From: Deltaproteobacteria bacterium | GTDB lineage: Bacteria; Myxococcota_A; UBA9160; JAFDDA01 | Direction of reading: 5' to 3' | Length of the DNA stretch: 44,270 nucleotides | Assembly: GCA_019311105.1 (NCBI GenBank) | Contig: JAFDDA010000015.1 | Span: 1 to 44,270 of the forward strand | In this document: piece by piece, positions 1-9,922 of the stretch | Numbering within the stretch: position 1 is the first letter of the stretch | Layout: each line of letters opens with the position of its first letter | The notes under the pieces: generated by a model | Database searches by the model: none | What the model was told of the DNA's origin: nothing | The model's input: only the letters and a program-made list of their open reading frames with translations | Made by a program: the position numbers and the translations under genes

Positions 1-1477
<1,477 letters not shown>

Positions 1478-1529
1478 TCCGCGGGCCGGTTGCCATCGCC
1501 CGGAGCGAGCCCCGCTATCGTCGGGCTCG

Positions 1530-2480
1530 ATGAATCTTGGCGAACTCACCGAATTTGGATGGATCGATCGGATCCGCCGCGCCGCTGAGCGTGCGGGCGT
1601 GCCGCGGCACGTGGTCGTGGGGATCGGCGACGACGCGGCGGTGTTGCGCCCGCGTGCGCGAGAAGACGTCGTCGTCAGCACGGACGCCCTCGTCGAAGAC
1701 GCCCACTTCCGCTGGCGAACGGACCCGGGCCGCCAGGTGGGCCGCCGGGCCGTGGCCGCGAGCCTTTCGGACCTCGCCGCCATGGGGGCACGGCCCCTGG
1801 GTGTGACGGTCGCCTTCGCCGGACCGGCCGAACTCCCGGTGCGCCGGCTCGATGCCGTGACGGCTGGCCTGCTCGACGTCTGCACCCGCTGCGACGCCCC
1901 GCTCGTGGGTGGAAACGTCGCGCGCGCCCGCAAGACCTCACTCACCGTCACGGCCCTCGGCGCCGTGCGCCGCGGGCAGGCTCTCCGCCGAGGTTCCGCG
2001 CGGGTCGGAGATCGCCTGCTCGTCACGGGCCGGCTCGGAGAGGCCGCGCTTTCTCGCGCGCGCGCCGGCCGCACGGGACGCGTGATGCATACCCCCGAAC
2101 CCCGCCTCCAGGCCGGCCAGGCCCTGGCGCGCGCCGCTTGGGCAGGAGCCTGCATCGACCTCTCCGACGGCCTGGTCGCAGACCTCGGCCACCTGCTCGA
2201 AGCCTCGGGCGTGGGCGCACGGGTTGCGGTGGCGGATGCCCCGCGCCGCAAGGGCTTCGATGCGGCCTGCCGCCGTGCACGGCTCGATCCGGCGCGAACC
2301 CTCCTCGCTGGAGGCGAAGACTACGAGCTGCTCTTCACGGTGCGTCGCCATGCGCCGTCGGTCGCGGTGCTCGCGCGTCGGCTCGGCGTGGCGGTCACCG
2401 AGGTCGGCGAGATCGTTGCGCGGGGGTTGCACATCGAAGGCGCGGCGCAGACCGGCCGCGGTGGTTTCCGTCACTTCTGA
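1530..2480 (+). CDS. thiL: Thiamine-monophosphate kinase
   Basis: ThiL phosphorylates thiamine monophosphate to thiamine diphosphate, the last step of cofactor synthesis, in the cytoplasm. The 316-aa product has the family pattern: GIGDDAAVLRP near the N-terminus (Mg/ATP site), VSTDALVEDAHF, SLSDLAAMGARP, GGNVAR, GDRLLVTGRLGEAA and IDLSDGLVADLGHL. The length is typical. The frame is open further upstream into lon, but the ATG chosen here begins the conserved MNLGELTEFGWIDRI block, so longer versions are unlikely. There is no clear Shine-Dalgarno sequence before this ATG. No other thiamine gene lies nearby; the gene sits between lon and a receiver-domain gene. Confidence 0.94.
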   Translation: MNLGELTEFGWIDRIRRAAERAGVPRHVVVGIGDDAAVLRPRAREDVVVSTDALVEDAHFRWRTDPGRQVGRRAVAASLSDLAAMGARPLGVTVAFAGPAELPVRRLDAVTAGLLDVCTRCDAPLVGGNVARARKTSLTVTALGAVRRGQALRRGSARVGDRLLVTGRLGEAALSRARAGRTGRVMHTPEPRLQAGQALARAAWAGACIDLSDGLVADLGHLLEASGVGARVAVADAPRRKGFDAACRRARLDPARTLLAGGEDYELLFTVRRHAPSVAVLARRLGVAVTEVGEIVARGLHIEGAAQTGRGGFRHF

Positions 2481-2581
2481 TCGTGGCCCGCCTCGGATCC
2501 CCACCCGCCATTTCCCGATTCGTGCGACTTCGCGTCAAGAACGCTCGAGCCCGTTCCGATGGGGACGGGAGGAGCCCCCCC

Positions 2582-2947
2582 GTGAAGGCGCGCGTACTCA
2601 TTGTCGACGACGCACCCTGCCAGCGCGAGCACATCGCGCGATTGCTCGAGGCCGATGGCTTCGACGTCGTCGGCACCGTCGGCGATGGCCATGAAGCGGT
2701 GAAAGTCTTTCACGAACTCGAGCCCGACCTCGTGACCATGGACCTGATGCTCCCGAGCTGCTGCGGCGTCGAGGCCGTGCGCCAGATCCGCGTACTCGAC
2801 CCCAAGGCCCGCGTGCTCGTCACGAGCGCCCGCGGCCAGGAGGCGTTGGTGATGGAGGCGCTCCAGGCTGGGGCCCGCGACTTCGTGGTCAAGCCCCTGG
2901 AGCGTGAGCGGCTGATGCACGCTCTCAAGAAGGTCCTTCCGCTCTAA
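2582..2947 (+). CDS. Single-domain (CheY-like) response regulator
   Basis: This is a stand-alone receiver domain of 121 aa with no output domain. It has the acidic pair Asp9-Asp10, the phospho-acceptor Asp54 in DLVTMDLMLP, Thr81/Ser82 at the switch position and Lys104 in FVVKPL. The start is the GTG preceded by GGGAGGAG at a spacing of 7 nt, which is decisive because the frame is open further upstream. The loop after the phospho-Asp reads LPSCCG instead of the usual MPxMDG, giving two adjacent cysteines next to the active site. No sensor kinase or chemotaxis gene is present, so its partner and output are unknown. Its stop codon abuts the left inverted repeat of a non-coding element. Confidence 0.9.
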   Translation: MKARVLIVDDAPCQREHIARLLEADGFDVVGTVGDGHEAVKVFHELEPDLVTMDLMLPSCCGVEAVRQIRVLDPKARVLVTSARGQEALVMEALQAGARDFVVKPLERERLMHALKKVLPL

Positions 2948-3160
2948 AACCCATCTCACGAACCCCTCGGTCGCCAGACACTCGCCTTCGCCCCGATCTC
3001 TGCGTTGCGAAATCTCGCCGTGGCTGTGACGAAGGGGACGGTTCTAATCGCTGACGAAACGACTGGATACGCAAGGCCAGATCCGATTCCGACTTCGGCG
3101 GCGCCTTGATCTCGGGCCGAATTCGAGCGTCTGGCTCGGTCGGGGTTCGTGAGATGGGTT
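2948..3160. repeat. 213-bp non-coding element with 19-bp perfect terminal inverted repeats (MITE/REP-like)
   Basis: The left end AACCCATCTCACGAACCCC (2948-2966) is matched exactly, inverted, at 3142-3160. Beyond the perfect 19 bp, further blocks pair at corresponding positions (CCAGACxCTCG, then TTCG, CCGA), so the arms form a long imperfect hairpin of over 50 nt. The left repeat directly follows the receiver gene's TAA, and the right repeat directly follows the TAG of a small minus-strand ORF. Flanking bases CTAA and CTAG resemble a degenerate 4-bp target duplication. No coding sequence is convincing inside. It contains a core repeat that recurs near 11.35 kb. A miniature mobile element or REP-type structure is the best inference. 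Confidence 0.6.
3031..3060 (+). repeat. Solo copy of the GAAGGGGACGGTTCT core repeat
   Basis: GAAGGGGACGGTTCT is followed after a 6-nt variable stretch by TGACGAAAC. The same arrangement (the 15-mer exact, then TGACGAAAC at identical spacing) forms each arm of the palindrome at 11347-11455. About 26 of 30 positions agree. No inverted partner is seen nearby, so this is a half element inside the 213-bp structure. Confidence 0.7.
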
Positions 3161-3286
3161 CTAGTAACCAGAGTCCACGGCGTAGCCGAGGGCCTCCAAG
3201 GCCTCCCGGAGAGACGGGTCGACGTCGATCCAGCGCGAGAAGCGATTGCGTCCCGTTCGCCTCGGTTCTTCGGCCTCGGATGTCAT
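3161..3286 (-). CDS. Possible small protein (41 aa), unknown
   Basis: This is a short minus-strand frame reading MTSEAEEPRRTGRNRFSRW, then IDVDPSLREALEALGYAVDSGY and stop. Its C-terminal half looks protein-like (aromatic and acidic residues, an amphipathic helix, mostly G/C third positions). The frame stays open upstream of the ATG, where it encodes TCGRCAAGLQNLL with a CxxC, but I see no ATG, GTG or TTG start and no Shine-Dalgarno sequence there. It could be a genuine small protein, the remnant of a longer gene cut by the adjacent repeat element, or chance. No family is recognised. Confidence 0.28.
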   Translation of the reverse strand: MTSEAEEPRRTGRNRFSRWIDVDPSLREALEALGYAVDSGY

Positions 3287-3396
3287 GGGAGGCAGCAGGG
3301 TGCATCGAATGTCCGCGAAAGTCAGCAGGTTTTGCAGCCCGGCCGCACACCGACCGCAGGTTCGGCGCCGGCGCGGGCGCGTGATACCGTCCGGCG

Positions 3397-4143
3397 ATGG
3401 ATCGCGAACGCCTGCGCCAGCTGCTCGAGAACGTTCGCAGTGGCGCCCTCGACCCCGATGCCGCTGCCGAGGCGCTCTCCGACGTCCCCTTCGTCGAGAC
3501 GGAGCACGCGCGGGTCGATACCCACCGCGCCCTCCGGCACGGGCTCCCCGAGGTCATCTACGCCCCGGGCAAGACGCCCGAGCAGATCGTCGAGGTCATG
3601 CGCGTGTTGCTGCGCGTGGAGCAAGATGTGCTGGTGACGCGGCTCGAGGCGGACACCGCCGAGTTCGTGGTGTCCGAGACTGGCGCCGAGTACGATCCGA
3701 CTTCGCGGCTCCTCTGGGCCGGTCGCCAACACGTGCCGCTCGAAGGCAAGGGGACCATCGCGGTCGTGTGTGCAGGCACTTCGGATCTGCCGGTGGCGGC
3801 CGAAGCCGCGGGGGTCGCAACCCGCTTCGGGAACAAGGTCGAAACCCTCCACGACGTCGGGGTGGCCGGGATCCATCGGCTTCTCGATTCGAGTCGGCTC
3901 TTGCGCTCGGCGCGCGTGCTGATCGTGGTGGCGGGCATGGAGGGCGCGCTGCCCTCGGTGGTGGGCGGCATGGTCGACAAGCCGGTGATCGCCGTGCCGA
4001 CGTCGGTCGGCTATGGCGCCTCCTTCGGCGGCGTGTCGGCGCTGCTGGGGATGCTCACGAGCTGCGCCTCCAACGTCACCGTCGTGAACATCGACAACGG
4101 GTTCGGCGCTGCCTACGTGGCGACCCTGATCAACCGGCTGTGA
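3397..4143 (+). CDS. larB: Nickel pincer cofactor biosynthesis protein LarB
   Basis: LarB carboxylates the pyridinium ring of nicotinic acid adenine dinucleotide and releases AMP, the first step in making the nickel-pincer nucleotide cofactor of lactate racemase and related LarA-family enzymes. The 248-aa protein has the typical LarB blocks: FVETEHARVDTHRALRHG near the N-terminus, EVIYAPGKTPEQIVEVM, then the PurE-like core VVCAGTSDLPVAAEAA, VAGMEGALPSVVGG and VPTSVGYGASFGG. The length is normal. The stop codon overlaps the GTG start of larC (GTGA), so the two are translationally coupled. No larA, larE or racemase target gene is within the window. Confidence 0.95.
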   Translation: MDRERLRQLLENVRSGALDPDAAAEALSDVPFVETEHARVDTHRALRHGLPEVIYAPGKTPEQIVEVMRVLLRVEQDVLVTRLEADTAEFVVSETGAEYDPTSRLLWAGRQHVPLEGKGTIAVVCAGTSDLPVAAEAAGVATRFGNKVETLHDVGVAGIHRLLDSSRLLRSARVLIVVAGMEGALPSVVGGMVDKPVIAVPTSVGYGASFGGVSALLGMLTSCASNVTVVNIDNGFGAAYVATLINRL

Positions 4144-5369
4144 GCAAGAAGAAGCGAGAGCGCGCGGCGCCGGGCGCGCGCGTCCTGCACCTCGACACCT
4201 TCGCGGGCTGCGCGGGGAACATGTTCCTCGGTGCGCTGCTCGATGCCGGGCTCTCGCGCCATGAGCTCGAGGACGACCTCCAGGGGCTTGGCGTTGCACA
4301 TCGGCTGAAGGTCTCGCGCGTCGAGCGCGGCGCGCTTGCAGCGCAGTACGTCGATGTCGCGCTCCCCAAGGTGAAGAAGAAGGACAAGAAGAGCCATTCG
4401 CACGGGCACGGCCATGGCCGGCACTGGGCCGAGATCCGCGACGTCCTCGAGCAGGCGAAGCTCGACCCCGGCGTGCGCGAAACGGCGCTCGCGATCTTCG
4501 AGGAGATCGGCCGGGCGGAGGCGAAGGTCCACGGCATCGAACTCGAAAAGGTCCACTTCCACGAGGTCGGCGCCGTCGACGCGATCGTGGACGTCGCGGG
4601 CGCAGCCATCGCCGTGGCGCGGCTCGGCATCGAGCGCGTGACGGCATCCCCGCCGGCCCTCGGGCACGGCACCGTGGAAACCCAACATGGCCGGCTTCCC
4701 CTGCCCGCGCCGGCGACGCTCGAAATCCTGAAAGGCATCCCTACCGTCCCCGCGCACATTGAATGGGAGACCGTGACGCCCACCGGCGCCGCCATCCTGA
4801 AGGTCCTGGTCGACGAGTTCCGCGAGCTTCCGGCCATGACCGTCGAGGCCATCGGCCACGGCGCGGGCAACGAGCGCGAAGGGCCCATGCCGAACGTCCT
4901 GCGAGCGGTGGTCGGCCGGACTGCCGGGATCGAAGCCGACCGCGTGGTCTCCCTCGAGGCGAACCTCGACGACCTCGTCCCCGAACACTTCGATCACCTG
5001 ATGGAGCGACTCTTCGACGCCGGTGCCCTCGATGTGGGTATCCAGCACCTGCAGATGAAGAAGAATCGGCCGGGATTCCTGATCCGTGCGCTGGCGCGTC
5101 CGGCGGATCGGATCGCGCTCGCTCGCATCCTCTTCTCGGAGTCCACGACCGCGGGCGTGCGCAGCGTCGAGTACGACCGCCTGGTGCTCCACCGCAAGCA
5201 GATCCAGGTGAAGACGCGCTACGGGAAGATCCGCGTGAAGATCGTGCGCTCGCCGGACGGCCGCAGCGAACCCTCGCCGGAGTACGACGACTGCAAGGCC
5301 GCCGCCCGCAAGCACGATGCGCCCCTGCGCGACGTCGTGCGTGCGGCCGAGAAGGCCGCGCGGGAGTAG
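4140..5369 (+). CDS. larC: Nickel pincer cofactor biosynthesis protein LarC (nickel insertion)
   Basis: LarC inserts nickel into the pincer cofactor precursor in a CTP-dependent reaction. The 409-aa product starts with the family block LHLDTFAGCAGNMFLGALLDAG. It has a His-rich stretch (HSHGHGHGRHW, residues about 87-97) likely to bind nickel, then VHFHEVGAVDAIVDVAGA, TPTGAAILK and ANLDDLVPEHFDHLMERLF. The single uninterrupted frame contains both LarC halves, which in some lactobacilli need a programmed frameshift; none is needed here. The GTG start was chosen because it overlaps the larB stop by four bases. The gene ends 17 bases before a convergent SGNH hydrolase gene. Confidence 0.95.
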   Translation: MSKKKRERAAPGARVLHLDTFAGCAGNMFLGALLDAGLSRHELEDDLQGLGVAHRLKVSRVERGALAAQYVDVALPKVKKKDKKSHSHGHGHGRHWAEIRDVLEQAKLDPGVRETALAIFEEIGRAEAKVHGIELEKVHFHEVGAVDAIVDVAGAAIAVARLGIERVTASPPALGHGTVETQHGRLPLPAPATLEILKGIPTVPAHIEWETVTPTGAAILKVLVDEFRELPAMTVEAIGHGAGNEREGPMPNVLRAVVGRTAGIEADRVVSLEANLDDLVPEHFDHLMERLFDAGALDVGIQHLQMKKNRPGFLIRALARPADRIALARILFSESTTAGVRSVEYDRLVLHRKQIQVKTRYGKIRVKIVRSPDGRSEPSPEYDDCKAAARKHDAPLRDVVRAAEKAARE

Positions 5370-5386
5370 AGGCCCTGGCGCGCGGG

Positions 5387-6100
5387 TCAGTCGCCGCCGA
5401 GGTCTTCGAGCAGCCGCGGTCGGATGATTCGGGTCCAGATGGTGTAGCCGCGCTCGCTCAAGTGCAAACCATCGAAGCGGTAGTTTGCGCGTTCGGGCTG
5501 GCCGTCGGGGCCGAGCAGCGTGGTCCCGGTCTCGATGTAGTGCAGGCCGGCCCGCGTCTCGCTCTCGTCGCGGATCCGTCGGTTCGTCTCCTGTGCCTCC
5601 TCCCAGATTTCGAAACGGAGAGGCGTCGGCGTGATGCCGATGAAGTAGATCGGAACGTTCGGCAGGTCGGCGCGCACACGCGCCACGAAACGCAGATACG
5701 TGTCGGCGAGAACCGACGCGGGCTTGGTCGCGCCGGGTTGGAGGTCGTTGCTCCCGGCGAACACGACGACCGCCCGCGGTCGATAGGCGTTCACCAGGCG
5801 TTCCGCGTAGTGCTCGATGTCCGCGAGCTTGGCCCCTCCGAAACCGTTCTGCACGACCGGCAGCGGGGCCATGTCGCGCTCGAGCTCCGGCCACAGGCGG
5901 ATGCTCGAGCTCCCGATGAAGACCACCGCGTCGGTGCGCCCATGGGTCGCCGCTTCGAGCGCAGCGATGTCCTCGGCCCAGACGGTCGGGTCTTCGCTCT
6001 TGGCCTTCTGGAACTCGCCGTAGAGCCGCTGGGCCGGCACCGCCGCGAGGGCGACTAGCGCGAGCGAGACACCCAGTAGGATCTTGAACGAACGACGCAT
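5387..6100 (-). CDS. SGNH/GDSL-type hydrolase, membrane-anchored or secreted
   Basis: A 237-aa lipase/esterase-like hydrolase. MRRSFKILLGVSLALVALA forms a signal peptide or membrane anchor, so it probably works in the periplasm. The catalytic blocks are visible: GSSSIRLW (nucleophile Ser), NGFGGAKL (Gly block), FAGSNDLQPG (Asn block, GxND) and DGLHLSERGY (Asp-x-x-His). The start is the ATG directly before the signal peptide; the frame is open 14 codons further upstream, but that extension would include the hairpin described separately. The substrate (acyl ester, acetylated polysaccharide or lysophospholipid) cannot be told from sequence. The gene is monocistronic, convergent with larC and divergent from the P450. 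Confidence 0.85.
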   Translation of the reverse strand: MRRSFKILLGVSLALVALAAVPAQRLYGEFQKAKSEDPTVWAEDIAALEAATHGRTDAVVFIGSSSIRLWPELERDMAPLPVVQNGFGGAKLADIEHYAERLVNAYRPRAVVVFAGSNDLQPGATKPASVLADTYLRFVARVRADLPNVPIYFIGITPTPLRFEIWEEAQETNRRIRDESETRAGLHYIETGTTLLGPDGQPERANYRFDGLHLSERGYTIWTRIIRPRLLEDLGGD

Positions 6101-6129
6101 CGGCTCCGACTCCGACGTTGAAACAGAAA

Positions 6130-6153
6130 AGGCCCCGAGCAAGCTCGGAGCCT
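6130..6153 (-). terminator. Minus-strand hairpin with T-run in the SGNH gene leader
   Basis: Read on the minus strand, AGGCTCCGAGC pairs with GCTCGGGGCCT with one mismatch, followed at once by TTTTCTGTTT. This is an intrinsic-terminator shape. It lies about 30 bases before the SGNH start codon and downstream of a possible -10 (TATACT on the minus strand, 6171-6176), so it could attenuate SGNH transcription. Confidence 0.5.
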
Positions 6154-6202
6154 CCGCGATGACGAACCCAAGTATAGCGCGTTCGGGGTTCCACTTTCAG
6201 TC

Positions 6203-6231
6203 TTGAGCCCCTGGCCACCACGCTGTAGAAC
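6203..6231 (+). promoter_or_regulatory. Candidate sigma-70 promoter for the P450 gene
   Basis: TTGAGC and TAGAAC are separated by 17 bases, and the predicted transcript start lies about 25-30 bases before the P450 ATG. Each hexamer matches consensus at four of six positions, so support is modest. Confidence 0.38.
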
Positions 6232-6264
6232 CCTCCGCCTGCGTTCTGCAGGCACGAGGTACCC

Positions 6265-7482
6265 ATGAGCGAACTCCGTCCCTTCCGCAGCAACGACCCG
6301 GACTGGCTCGAAGACCCCTATCCCCACTACCGCGAGTATCGCGAGCGGGAGCCCGTGCACTGGGGTGCCAGCGCGGCGCCGGCGCTCGACGGGCAGTGGT
6401 GGTTCTTCAGACACGAGGACGTGTCGGCGTTGCTCGCAGACCCGCGCGTCGGCCGCGACTGGCGCCGGATGCGCGAGATCATGGGTGCGAAGCCCATCCC
6501 GGAGTCGGCGGCTCCGCTCGCCGAGATGCTCGACCGCTGGATGATCCAACGCGAAGGCGCCGAGCACGCGCGCTTGCGTAGGATCACGGGGCGAGCCTTC
6601 AGGCCGAGGACGGTCGCGCGGCTTCGCCCCCGGGTCGAAGAGGTGGCCGCGGAGCGGCTCTCGCGGATCCCGGACGGGGAGCCGTTCGATCTGGTCGCTC
6701 GATACGCACGGCCGTTCTCGGTTCGGATCATGTCCGAGCTGTTGGGGGTCCCGCGTGAGGATCAACGACGCGTGGGCGGTTGGATCCGGGGCCTGGGGAA
6801 GGCCTTCGGCGGTGACAGCGCGAGAGCGGAGGCCAGCGACGCAGGGCAGGCCGCCTTCGAACTCGCGGCCTATTTGTCGGGTCTGCTCGACGAGCGGCTG
6901 CGGGAGCCGCGCGAGGATCTGCTCTCGGACCTGGTGGCCGAGGGCGTTGAGGGACGCTTCGCTCGCGCCGAAGCCGTGGCGACCTGCATGTTGCTCATCG
7001 GGGCCGGCTACTCGACGGTCGTTCACTTCCTTGCGAATGCGACCCACGCCCTGCTCCGGGCGCCTGAAGTGCTTTCGACCCTCCAGGCGGAGCCCGTGCG
7101 CTTCGAGGCTTCGGTGGACGAGTTGATCCGCTTCGATGGGCCGACCCAGACGGGTGTCCGCTACACGACCGAGCCGATCTCGATGGGCGGCGAGATGATC
7201 GAGGCTGGGAGCCTCATCGGTCTGGTGATCGGTTCAGCGAATCGCGACCCGGCGGCGTTCGACGAGCCCGATCGCATCGACCTCGATCGCGACGCGCGGC
7301 ACCACCTCGGCTTCGGGCGCGGCCCGCACTATTGCCTTGGGTCGGCGCTCGCGCGGCTCGAGGGTGGCATCGGGCTGCGCGCGCTGTTCGAGCGGTTTCC
7401 GGGGCTCGCGCTCGGGGAGGAGCCGCCGCGGTGGGGCGATCTGGTGGGTCGCGGGATCGGGCGGCTGCAGGTCTCGGGCTAG
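6265..7482 (+). CDS. Cytochrome P450
   Basis: A soluble bacterial class I P450 of 405 aa, expected to hydroxylate a lipid, terpenoid or xenobiotic with electrons from a separate ferredoxin system not present here. The heme-binding motif FGRGPHYCLG places the cysteine ligand at 357, ELIR (286-289) is the ExxR of helix K, and HARLRR sits in helix C. The I-helix reads GAGYSTVVHF, so Ser250 replaces the acidic residue that usually precedes the conserved Thr (251). A GAGGT ribosome-binding site precedes the ATG. The gene stands alone between an SGNH hydrolase and groEL and ends in a strong terminator. The substrate is not inferable. Confidence 0.94.
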   Translation: MSELRPFRSNDPDWLEDPYPHYREYREREPVHWGASAAPALDGQWWFFRHEDVSALLADPRVGRDWRRMREIMGAKPIPESAAPLAEMLDRWMIQREGAEHARLRRITGRAFRPRTVARLRPRVEEVAAERLSRIPDGEPFDLVARYARPFSVRIMSELLGVPREDQRRVGGWIRGLGKAFGGDSARAEASDAGQAAFELAAYLSGLLDERLREPREDLLSDLVAEGVEGRFARAEAVATCMLLIGAGYSTVVHFLANATHALLRAPEVLSTLQAEPVRFEASVDELIRFDGPTQTGVRYTTEPISMGGEMIEAGSLIGLVIGSANRDPAAFDEPDRIDLDRDARHHLGFGRGPHYCLGSALARLEGGIGLRALFERFPGLALGEEPPRWGDLVGRGIGRLQVSG

Positions 7483-7489
7483 AGAAAGA

Positions 7490-7522
7490 AAAGGCCCCCG
7501 GAGTTGGACTCCGGGGGCCTTT
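7490..7522. terminator. Bidirectional intrinsic terminator between P450 and groEL
   Basis: AAAGGCCCCCGGAGT at 7490-7504 is perfectly complementary to 7508-7522, with a 3-nt loop. A-tract and T-tract sit at opposite ends, so the hairpin can terminate both the P450 (+) and the convergent groESL (-) transcripts. Confidence 0.88.
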
Positions 7523-7581
7523 GATGTCTCCGACGGTGGGTCTGGAATGGCAGGCCAACCGTTGGTTCCGCGAAGCGCGGC

Positions 7582-9258
<1,677 letters not shown>

Positions 9259-9262
9259 CTAT

Positions 9263-9550
9263 CTATTCGATCACGCCGAGGACGTCGTCCTCGCGGATGA
9301 TGATGTGCTCGTCGCCTTCGATCTGGACCTCGGTCCCGGCGTACTTGCTGAAGAGGATCTTGTCGCCCTTCTTGACGTCGAGCGCGTGGGACTTGCCCTC
9401 GTCGTCGACCTTGCCCTTGCCTGCGGCAACGACCTTGCCCTCGGCCGGCTTTTCCTTGGCGCTGTCGGGAATGATGATCCCGCCCTTGGTCTTCTCCTCG
9501 CCTTCGAGGCGCTTGACCAGAATGCGATCCTGAAGCGGTCGGATCTTCAT
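9263..9550 (-). CDS. groES: Co-chaperonin GroES (10 kDa)
   Basis: GroES caps the GroEL cylinder as a heptameric ring. The 95-aa protein [20 protein letters not shown] has the mobile loop [19 protein letters not shown] and the C-terminal strand [16 protein letters not shown]. The chosen ATG is preceded by GGAG; the frame is open 54 codons upstream, but that part has no GroES homology and would run through the operator. It is first in the groES-groEL operon. The leader between the operator and the ATG is about 135 nt and contains a GGGCGGC/GCCGCCC hairpin. Confidence 0.97.
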   Translation of the reverse strand: MKIRPLQDRILVKRLEGEEKTKGGIIIPDSAKEKPAEGKVVAAGKGKVDDEGKSHALDVKKGDKILFSKYAGTEVQIEGDEHIIIREDDVLGVIE

Positions 9551-9685
9551 GTTGAAATGATCTCCATCGCCCCGTGTCGGGGCACCCTCTCGGGGGGTGG
9601 ATCCAGCCGAACGGGCCCGGGCAACCTTGCTCGGTCGTCGACTGGTGTCTGGAGGGCGGCCTGGGCCGCCCGGTACCTGGCTGAA

Positions 9686-9712
9686 TTGGCAGGCGGCGTC
9701 GCCGACTGCCAA
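9686..9712 (-). promoter_or_regulatory. CIRCE-like inverted repeat (HrcA-type operator) upstream of groES
   Basis: On the minus strand the sequence is TTGGCAGTC, nine bases, GCCTGCCAA. The 9-9-9 architecture is exactly that of CIRCE (TTAGCACTC-N9-GAGTGCTAA), with 7/9 and 6/9 matches to its arms. It sits just downstream of the predicted -10 and transcript start, the usual CIRCE position. HrcA repression is inferred; no hrcA gene is in the window. Confidence 0.62.
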
Positions 9713-9723
9713 AAGTTGGCGGA

Positions 9724-9751
9724 ATCATAGACACGGCGGAGGGCGGTGCAA
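9724..9751 (-). promoter_or_regulatory. Sigma-70-type promoter for groES-groEL
   Basis: On the minus strand TTGCAC (9746-9751) and TATGAT (9724-9729) are separated by 16 bases. TATGAT matches the -10 consensus at five of six positions. The predicted start falls immediately before the CIRCE-like operator, which supports both calls. Confidence 0.62.
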
Positions 9752-9889
9752 GCCCCCCGGAGCCCAAAAAAACGGGCCTTGATGCCGCCGGCCCAACCCG
9801 CCATCCATAAAGGGGAAAATGGCTCCCGGCCGGGCCCGCTCAAGCTCTGGGGGCGGTTCGGCCGATTTCGCTGGGAGAACGGAGGCCCC

Positions 9890-9922
9890 ATGGCATCGCC
9901 CGGCCCCCTGAGCACAGCGTGA
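9890..9922 (+). CDS. Possible 10-aa leader peptide overlapping the next gene
   Basis: GGAGG, four bases, then ATG opens a frame coding for MASPGPLSTA and stop. The TGA overlaps the GTG start of the following gene (GTGA). The arrangement would couple translation of the next gene to that of the leader. Alternatively the ATG is unused and the downstream gene starts at a later ATG. Upstream, 9752-9889 shows no gene: it holds an A-run, CCGGCC-rich palindromic sequence and possibly a promoter that I cannot define. Confidence 0.22.
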   Translation: MASPGPLSTA

